Shown here one piece after another: positions 57,121 through 64,000 of a stretch of DNA of 64,000 nucleotides; the first letter of the stretch is position 1, and each line of letters opens with the position of its first letter. The stretch comes from Tilletiopsis washingtonensis (taxonomy: Eukaryota; Basidiomycota; Exobasidiomycetes; Entylomatales). A program made the position numbers and the translations under genes. The notes under the pieces are model-generated. The model saw only the letters and a list, made by a program, of their open reading frames with translations, searched no databases and had not been told where the DNA came from. The DNA is taken from NCBI RefSeq assembly GCF_003144115.1, contig NW_020312016.1:72777-136776 (forward strand), read 5' to 3'.

Positions 57121-58617
57121 GCCACCGGCTGTCAATTTTAACGTCTTGTGGCCATTGGCTCAGCCTGGCGCTTTGCGTGTGCGCTGCCGCTCCTTGCCAT
57201 GTCCTTTGCCCAGGTTTTCACCACGCTATGGTAGACAAGCACTTCTGTTGCCCAACAGCTCTGCAAGCTCCTCATGATGCCAGATACAGACCTGACACCT
57301 GCTGTACTCTAGCAAGAGTTGCATCAAATCTTCCTGCTCTCCAATAGCAACCTTCTCCTGCTCTCCAACATGTGTGTCACCTGCTGTGTGGCAATGACTG
57401 CGCAATGTGCACTGTCAACTTTTGTAAATGCTAAGGCTTCTGCAATGCAGGGCGCCTACAGCGGATGCAAGCACAGAAGCACAGAGTCTCTCAGACAGAT
57501 ATGATAGTCAAAGCAGTCCTCCTCAATGGCAAATGCCCATGAAGTTGCCAAGGCAATGGCAGGCTATGTGGCTGCTTTGAGACCTGTGCCTTACTCTTGA
57601 TGAAACAAGGGGCTCTCTGTAATTGCTGCCATACTTCACTGCAGCACTGAGATTAATGTGCATTGCAGCCTTCATCCCTGTGAGCTGCACCCAATGATGT
57701 GGCCTACCCTGATGCAAACTATTTAACACATAGTCAAAATCATCTGGCAAGCGTCAATTGCACCAAAATGCCTCAGTCAGTGTCAGATTTGCCTGGTAGA
57801 CACAGGCTGCTATTGTCAGCTGTGAGCTACAGCAGTGCGCAAGCTCAAGACACTGCACCTGGCACCATCTGCCCCAGGTGCACCACAGACTTTAATGTTT
57901 GTCTGAGCAGGCTGGCAAGCAAAACACTGCTGCGCAAAATTTGCCTCAAGCATGACCATGCTTGCATGCAAGCACACCTTGCTGTTCATCAGTCTATCAA
58001 CATCTCCACTGGTCTGTTCCTTGAGATCAGGTTGCTGGCAGTAACTGCTTCAAGCAACAAGCAGTTGGGTTTGAGAAGTGCTGCACTCATCTGTCTATTT
58101 GACAAGCAACATTACAAGCAACACTGGCAAGTCAGCTCTGTTGCTTGGCCAAGACTTCATGCTACATGCTGTGCTGTAGAAGGACAAGCAAGGCGGGTCA
58201 AAGGTCTGCAGGCTCCTGCAGAATGATGCCTTGTCCTCAAAGCCATGGCCTGCCTACAATACCAGTGCCTATATCTGGGCAGTCCCAGCAGCACCAAAAC
58301 GCAATAGTGCAACACATGCATCTGCTACCTGACCTCTTTGCAAATCTCAACAAGGACATCTACTACAATGTCCTTTGTGCACTGGACTCTGCAATGCAAA
58401 TCCTTGTCATCTGCTTCACCAGCGCTCATGCTTGTCTTCCCATTTGCCTTGGTGGAGTGCTGCTACATGTGTCTGGTGCAATGCAGCACAAAGCCCCATG
58501 CCTTGCTGACATTCTCTGCTGCTTTGCCTTGCAGGCCTTTGGATGGTCAAATCAGCATGCTAATATCAACAGACAGACCACAGGTCTCCTCGTGCTTGCA
58601 ACTGCCTGGAGAGCTCA

Positions 58618-58938
58618 TTGAGGCCAACGCTGCAGGCGTTTGTGTTGAGCGCCGGCTGGTGTCCTGCGGGCATGGCGTCCTTCTACAACAAGCTGTGGCT
58701 GACTGCCATAGCGTGGACTGCCAAGGATGTCTACGTCCTGCTGGCGGCAATGTTCAAAGATCCAGAACCGCAGCGGCTGGCGCAAGCCTCTGCTGCAGAG
58801 CGTGCTGCAAACAAGCAGCGGCTCCAGGAGATGTGGAAGGTTGCACATCTCAACCTCCGCGGCATAGGCGGATGGTCTGGCGCCCTCCTGCCTGAATCCA
58901 ATGCTGGCCTGCAGAAGGACGCGCTGGCAGTGGCATAG
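58618..58938 (+). other. Open frame of 106 codons in the island, unassigned
   Basis: It reads MASFYNKLWLTAIAWTAKDV ... RLAQASAAERAANKQRLQEM ... NLRGIGGWSGALLPESNAGL, with amphipathic helix-like stretches, which suggests real coding ancestry. I recognise no family, and no flanking exon was found. It could be a fragment of a mobile-element protein. Confidence 0.3.
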
Positions 58939-59175
58939 TTCCTCTGTTCTCTGCATGTGAGTCTCTGAGACACCAAGAACGCTTGGCTAGGCTGAAGTGC
59001 CATCTGCAGGTATGTTTGGTCCGCAAATGCTGCTTGGTGCTGCTGGCCCTGCACTTTCCCTCTGTGTGGCGCGCAAAGGCAGAGCTTGCCAGCACGTACA
59101 CAGAACCGTGGTGCCCAGACAAAGAGCAAGCAAGGTGGGTGCTCAACAAGGACATCTCTTGTGAAGGTGAGTACA

Positions 59176-59231
59176 AGTAAGACAAGGGAGACAAGGGAGA
59201 CAAGCAAGGGGAGCAAGACAAGCAAGACCAG
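59176..59231. repeat. Purine-rich short tandem repeat
   Basis: Irregular repeats of GACAAGGGA and GACAAGCAAG over about 55 bases on the plus strand. Confidence 0.75.
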
Positions 59232-60742
59232 CATTGCTCACCAACCCGCCCTGCAGACGCTTGCTAACTTGTGGCGCAGGGATTGTTCATCTTCCTCCCA
59301 TTTGCGTCTCTTGTCATCAAAAGGCCAAACCTTGAGTCCTCCTCTTTGGCAAGACAGACCGTGAGGCTCAAGCCCCATTGCAACACCAATGACGCAGGCT
59401 TGGCTGTCTGTTTTGTCTTGCTGTATGCTGTGCATGGGGCATGGAAGGGCAGTGCCCTCTCCATGCGGGCAGGCTGCACTCCCAAGAATACCAAGCACAA
59501 CCGCTTCAAGGAAGGGCTGAAAGCCAAGCTCTTTGGCCAGCCAGAAGAAATCATGTTCACTTGTTCTGGGCTTGTCCCGCACTAGAACAACCCTAGGGGG
59601 ACGGCCTGCACAGATCTCTTGTCCTCTATGTTGGGCATGGCCTGTTTGTCTACAAGCTTTGGAAAGAGGCACTGCCGCTTGCGGGCATTCCTCAGGTGCT
59701 GCTGTCCATGACATGGAAGGGTCTTGGTTGCTGGGTTGCGCAGATGAAAGGCATGTCATACCACGCTGGCATGCGGGCAGCTGCTGCGGTTGCCCATGCC
59801 CAAGAGCACGTCCTGCACCGCTTCCAGTAGCTGCAGGAGATTGGCTTTGAGCCCCTTGCTGGATGACAAATTGAATCAGTTGAGCATTGAGCATTGCGGT
59901 CTGAGCATTGCTGACAGCAAGCATGCTGACAGCAAGCATGTAGACGGCCAGCCAGCAGCATTTCTTGGCTTGGCAAGCACGTAGACGGCCACCCAAGCAG
60001 CATCACTTGGCGCAATGAGCACGCGCTCCATATCTTGGCTGACGCGCAAGGCACGCCAGGCTGCAACGCTCTTGACGCCGTTGTCAACACTGAGAAGAGC
60101 AAACAGCTGCCACTCAAGGCGCAGGCTGGTGAGGCGGCTCATCAAAGAGCCGGCGTCTTGCTTGATGCGCATCTCTGGGCCCAAGAGGCCACTGGCAACC
60201 GGTGCAACGTGCATTGTCCCGCCATACTTGAGGGTTGTGCAAGCTGTCTGCGCCTGGGCCGCTCAGGTCTCTCTCATGCAGTGCGCTGCAGCCACACACA
60301 GACACAGTTGTCAATTGAGAGTCAAGTCTAGCTACGCTGCTGCGGCCTGCCAAGGCCCATTTGCCAGAACAGATTGTCTGCATCGATGCCAGCAATGGTG
60401 TTCCTGTTGGTTAGCTGGCAGCACCACACGTGGAAGAGTGACTGTGTGGGGTGCAGCCAGATGCCTGTCAGCTCCAGGTTGCATTGCTCCTTGCAGACAT
60501 TTGCAGATATATTCACAGATTGCGCATTACCCCTGGCTAGGGGCCACAATGTTAGCAGCAAGCTTGATGCATAGCAATGTGTTGTGGACCTGGTGCAGTG
60601 CACCAGCTGGGATGAAAATGCAGTCTTCTGGCCGCTGCTGCTCAAGCAAGTGCAATTGAGACCACGCCAATCTGGCCTTGCTTCAGAGGCAGCATAAGGG
60701 CAACAGTACCTGTCAGGCCATCTCCATGCTGCGCGTGCGCAT

Positions 60743-61093
60743 GTGCGCGCTAGAACAGCGCAGATCAACCTGCAGAGAGCGCAGAAAGCAGCAGCAGATG
60801 ATGCCTCTGCAGCAGCCACAGCAGCAGAAGGAAATATGGTGCCCCTTGTTGCATCCTACACAGGCAAGTGGACCAAGGCAGACCTTGTCTGGTGGCCTCT
60901 GAAGGAGGAGAAGCGTGCAAGGGAGGATAACAATGACAAGGAGGACATCAAGGCCTTGAGCTTGCGTTTGCGCAAGGGTCAGGAGTGCCAGATAGACACA
61001 GAGGAGGATGCACACACCAATGTCAAGCTTGATGCGCTCCACATCCTCAAGAGAGAGCTGCAGGCTGTTGATCAAGCGCCTGTTCTGCTCTGA
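60743..61093 (+). other. Open frame of 116 codons in the island, unassigned
   Basis: The peptide is charged (KWTKADLVWWPLKEEKRARE, DNNDKEDIKALSLRLRKGQE) and looks more protein-like than its surroundings. No family is recognised and no neighbouring exon continues it. Either a small relic or chance. Confidence 0.3.
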
Positions 61094-61406
61094 CCTGGCA
61101 GTGCAAAGCCAGCTGATGAGTTCATTGTAGTTAGTGGCTACAAGCATGGTCCATTTGCAGCCTTGCTGGTCCTCTGGTGCTTGTTGGTCCATTGCAAGCA
61201 GGATGTTGCTGGCATCTCTAGAGGTGGCATGCATCTTTGTGAAGGTGATGATTCATCACCTTCATGTTGCGCCTTGCTGCGCTCTGCCTGGATGTGCTGC
61301 AGCAGGTCAAAACCGTTGCCTGCAATCTTTGACGTGCCTATCTCACTCACAGCATCTTCTTTGCCAAAGCCAACCATCTTACTTGCTCCACCTCATCTAC
61401 ACCACC

Positions 61407-61730
61407 TGTAACACCCCTTCATGGGCTGTCACATTCAACAGGCACAGTCAACAGCGCCTCTGAGCCTTGCTGGCAGCACCCACGGCAAGCCATGCACACT
61501 ACAGGGCCTCCACACAACAAGCAGCCCAAGCCACCTCCACCTCCACTTCTCTTCTGTGTCCCCTGCTGTGGATGTGTCCCCTGCTGTGGATGTGTCCCCG
61601 CCCGTGGATGTGTCCCCTTCCGTGGCTGTGGCCACATCTGTGGCCTTCTTCTTTGCTTCTCCCATAGCTCTGCCATAGGCACCTCATGTCCCCCTCTTGT
61701 CTATAAAAGGAGGCCCTCCAGAGCCTCCCC
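61407..61730 (+). mobile_element. LTR-like fossil, unit 1
   Basis: Begins TGTAACACC, followed by CATGGGCTGTCACATTCA, and includes the TATA-box-like CTATAAAAGG near its right end, an arrangement typical of fungal LTRs. The same start recurs 324 bases later as unit 2. No internal region, primer-binding site or coding domain of an LTR element is visible next to it, so it looks like a solitary or tandem LTR remnant. Family (Gypsy or Copia) cannot be told. It contains an 18-base minisatellite. Confidence 0.5.
61556..61627. repeat. 18-base minisatellite, four copies
   Basis: Units at 61556, 61574, 61592 and 61610, core GTGTCCCCTGCTGTGGAT; the first two are identical. They encode DVSPAV-type hexapeptides in one frame. 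Confidence 0.92.
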
Positions 61731-62133
61731 TGTAACACCCCTCCATGGGCTGTCACATTCAGCAGACATCAGGGGCAGACAGCCCTGGTGGCAACTTCCC
61801 CTGCACTGCCTCATGCCCTCTGCCCACACCCTCTGCCCGCTGCCTCAGGCCTTGCCACTGGCCAAACACTGTCCCAGTGCCTTGCTACCATCTTTCACAA
61901 GCCTCCTCCACATGCATGACACGTGTCATGCATGGTCAGGGTTTCCCATGGGAAACCCTGACTCCTGCATGGGGCTAGGCCCTACTAGCCTCCTCCTCCT
62001 TTCACACCTTCCCACACTAGCCACACTAGCCTGGATCACATCTCACTAGTCTGGATCACACCATCTTGCCACCAGCAAGATCAGGCCACCTTTGCCACCC
62101 CTCTTGTCTATATAAGGAGGCCCGCCAGAGCCT
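61731..62133 (+). mobile_element. LTR-like fossil, unit 2
   Basis: Same TGTAACACC start as unit 1 and a second TATA-like box (CTATATAAGG at 62108-62117) followed by AGGCCCGCCAGAGCCTCCCCT, matching the AGGCCCTCCAGAGCCTCCCCT after the TATA box of unit 1. The middle differs from unit 1 and holds two long palindromes. The right boundary is set where the 171-base tandem duplication begins. Solitary fossil; age cannot be judged. Confidence 0.45.
61911..61961. repeat. Two adjacent perfect palindromes (24 and 26 bases)
   Basis: 61911-61934 is a perfect palindrome centred on CACGTG (half-site CATGCATGACAC), and 61936-61961 is a perfect palindrome centred on CCATGG (half-site TCAGGGTTTCCCA). One base separates them. 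Both could bind dimeric factors or form cruciforms; the first contains an E-box. Confidence 0.9.
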
Positions 62134-62475
62134 CCCCTCCCCCCAGAATCATCAGATCATCATCTCCTCTCCTCTCCCCTGTCCTGCCTCCCCTTCTCCT
62201 TCTCTCCTGCCTCTCCCTCCTGCTCTTGCCTTTGGTTCTCATACCACTGTGCATAGTCCCCCTTCTGAGTAGACTTGGCCTACCTCAGTGGCCCGGTCTC
62301 ACATCCCCTCCCCCCAGAATCATCATATCATCATCCCTTCTCCTCTCCCCTGTCCTGCCTCCCCTTCTCCTTCTCTCCTGCCTCTCCCTCCTGCTCTTGC
62401 CTTTGGTTCTCATACCACTGTGCATAGTCCCCCTTCTGAGTAGACTTGGCCTGACTCAGTGGCCCTGTCTCACAC
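62134..62475. repeat. 171-base tandem duplication, about 96 percent identical
   Basis: Two copies, 62134-62304 and 62305-62475, differ at about seven positions. Each runs from CCCCTCCCCCCAGAATCATC through a CT-rich stretch to GGTTCTCATACCACTGTGCA and a final GTCTCACA. There is almost no CG in either copy. High identity suggests a fairly recent duplication. Confidence 0.92.
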
Positions 62476-63443
62476 TGCAGGCTGCAGCCTTGTCCAGCAG
62501 CAGCAGAGGAGGGTCAACGTCAGGCGTGTTGACCCACTTGTCTGCACGCTTTGTAAAGCAGAAGAATTCAAGCATCTGGGCAAGCTCAATGAACTTGGAG
62601 GACTTGTAGGTGCTGGCAGGCAGCATGTTGGAGCAGTTGGCAAGGTGAGGGTGGGGGAAGACAATGGATAGTGAGTAGATGGAGGCCGGGTTGGGTGTGA
62701 TGAGGTTGCCATTCACACCTTGTCTGCGGCAGGTGCTGGGTGCTGGCATGCTGCTTTGCCCCCTGTATTGGCCATGGGCATGCTGCTTGGCCAGCAAGGT
62801 AGTCAGCAGCGCTGGACAGCAGCCAGAGGCACTGTGACTCAGAAGGGTCTTGCACACTACAAGTCTCTACATGCTCCTCAGCCCAGGGTCTGTGCTGCCA
62901 GCCATGTTCCTTGGCCACCGCTGGCAGATGCACAATGCCAATGCTGGCAGCCAGCGGCGCTGTGACCTGAGCAAGGTCTTGCGCAGTAAGACTTGAGCGC
63001 TTGCGCTCACCCTTGCTTGGGGCCGCAAGCCATCACAGGCGTGGTGAGGACCACCAGCCCTCCTTGACAAGGCACAGACGTGCCTCCAGCTTGATTGGCT
63101 TGTGCACCCAGGTGATCTGCTGCATGTTCTGCTTGAGAAACTCCACTGTGATTTACAGCGCCCCTTGCTGGTGCTGCACTTGCGCGCAGACCTGGGAGAC
63201 CTTCACTGCAAGCATCAACATAGTGCAGGAGTGTTGGGTGGTCAAGATAGACAGGAAAGGCACACAAGAAGGATGGACAGCAGGGGTAAGGGGGGCCAGG
63301 GGACAAAAGGATGGCAAGAAGGGTGCATGTGTATGGGAAAGCAACAGCTGGAGCTGGAGCTGTGTTAGAGGGAATAAGGCAGCTGAGACTCTCCCTGTCT
63401 GATCTACTGCATGCACTGCCCTCACTGTACTGCAGCCCTGCAT

Positions 63444-63582
63444 TGGCTGAAGGCTCTGTCTCAGACAGACAACGAGGAGGAGCCTTTCTGCTGCACTGCA
63501 ATGGGCGCAGGCCGCAGCCAGGCTCTGCCTCAGGCAGACAACAAGGAAGAGCCTGCCTGCTGCAATGCAGAGGCTGGCCAGT
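63444..63582. repeat. Imperfect tandem repeat of about 68 bases, two copies
   Basis: The two copies start near GGCTCTGTCTCAGACAGACAAC and GGCTCTGCCTCAGGCAGACAAC, followed by GAGCCT-x-x-CTGCTGCA. Differences are largely C/T and G/A. Confidence 0.7.
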
Positions 63583-64000
63583 TGTTGTTAATGCGCTAAG
63601 CTCTGCCTTAGCTCAGATGTATCACATGATCAATTCAGTGCTACTGAACAAAGCCACAGCTTGTGAAGTGTGTAAGGGCAGTGCCTGTGTGGACACTGAT
63701 CAGACAGGCTAGCTGCCTGCTGTTCTGGGAATAGATGCAGCAGGTCTGCAGGGCACAGGCTTCAGTGGTTGACCTGCCAGCATGCCAGCACTAAGAAGAA
63801 GTGCAATATATTCCAGTAAGACACACACATTGGCTCTTGAAGGGCCAATGGCCACTTACTGTTGTCATTGCACTCTGGCAGTGTGGATTGGAACAACCTC
63901 AGTGCAAGACTGCTGAGCCATGGTGCATGGCACACTGTGTGCCACTGCAGTACTGTGGCAATGGACAGACACAGGAAGCTTGGCAGTGCAGTGTACTGGA

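Larger units (their letters stand above)
53331..64000. other. CpG-depleted repeat-rich island to the window end
   Basis: Over 10 kb with no intact host gene that I can support. CG is rare (one in 57661-57780, against fourteen in 3661-3780) while TG and CA abound. Open frames are short. It contains a LINE reverse-transcriptase fragment, decayed unknown coding frames, many minisatellites, a pair of 41-base direct repeats and LTR-like fossils. Stretches 57,121-58,600, 58,940-60,740 and 62,476-64,000 show nothing I can name apart from short duplications. It may be subtelomeric or pericentromeric; no telomere repeat is seen. Confidence 0.75.

Noticed and set aside
53331-64000. CRISPR-like or bacterial mobile DNA because of the tandem repeats
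   Set aside because: Repeats are adjacent minisatellites without unique spacers, and the surroundings are clearly fungal.

Overview
This is nuclear DNA of a GC-rich basidiomycete fungus. The genes are dense and multi-exonic. Introns are mostly 50-100 bases (a few are 400-1,200), with GTGAGT or GTGCGT donors, CTGAC-like branch sites and CAG acceptors. The tRNA genes carry introns, and protein families such as tricalbin, fungal cystathionine gamma-synthase, Nas2 and Cdc26 read as fungal. I cannot name the species. All exon models below were spliced by hand and keep frame to a stop codon, except the truncated gene at the left edge.

Positions 1-53,330 (apart from 24.7-27.3 kb) are host gene space. 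In order: the 5' end of an ATP-dependent NAD(P)H-hydrate dehydratase (-); a tricalbin ER-plasma membrane tether (+); a PhoD-like phosphatase with a 1.17 kb first intron (+); a cystinosin-type lysosomal/vacuolar transporter (+); the AAA+ ATPase RVB1/pontin (-); a CUE-domain ubiquitin-binding protein with a candidate Atg8-binding motif (-); a long disordered protein of unknown function (-); the APC/C subunit Cdc26 (-); tRNA-Thr(AGT) (-); the SNARE Ykt6 (-); mitochondrial Mam33/p32 (-); a divergent septin-type GTPase (+); a fusion of the Nas2 proteasome-chaperone N-domain to cystathionine gamma-synthase (+); a 21-exon coiled-coil protein (+); the SNARE Bet1 (-); a kinesin-3 motor (+); an ABHD5/Cld1-type alpha/beta hydrolase (+); and tRNA-Lys(CTT) (-). 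Two ER/Golgi SNAREs, an organelle motor, a membrane tether and a vacuolar transporter sit close together, but nothing in the sequence shows that they are co-regulated.

Two blocks differ in base composition: about 24,708-27,320 and 53,331-64,000 (the window end). They are strongly CpG-depleted and TpG/CpA-rich, full of minisatellites and decayed coding relics, and the second holds a LINE reverse-transcriptase fragment and LTR-like fossils. Each block begins within a base or two of the 5' end of a minus-strand tRNA gene. This suggests repeat islands anchored at, or bounded by, tRNA genes and decayed by methyl-CpG deamination.

Most notable: the Nas2N-cystathionine gamma-synthase fusion made within one exon; YKT6 with a start codon apparently split by an intron and a 5-nucleotide internal exon; several 12-16 nucleotide exons in essential motifs; the tRNA-bounded CpG-poor islands; and an inverted repeat that copies the T-arm of the nearby tRNA-Lys.
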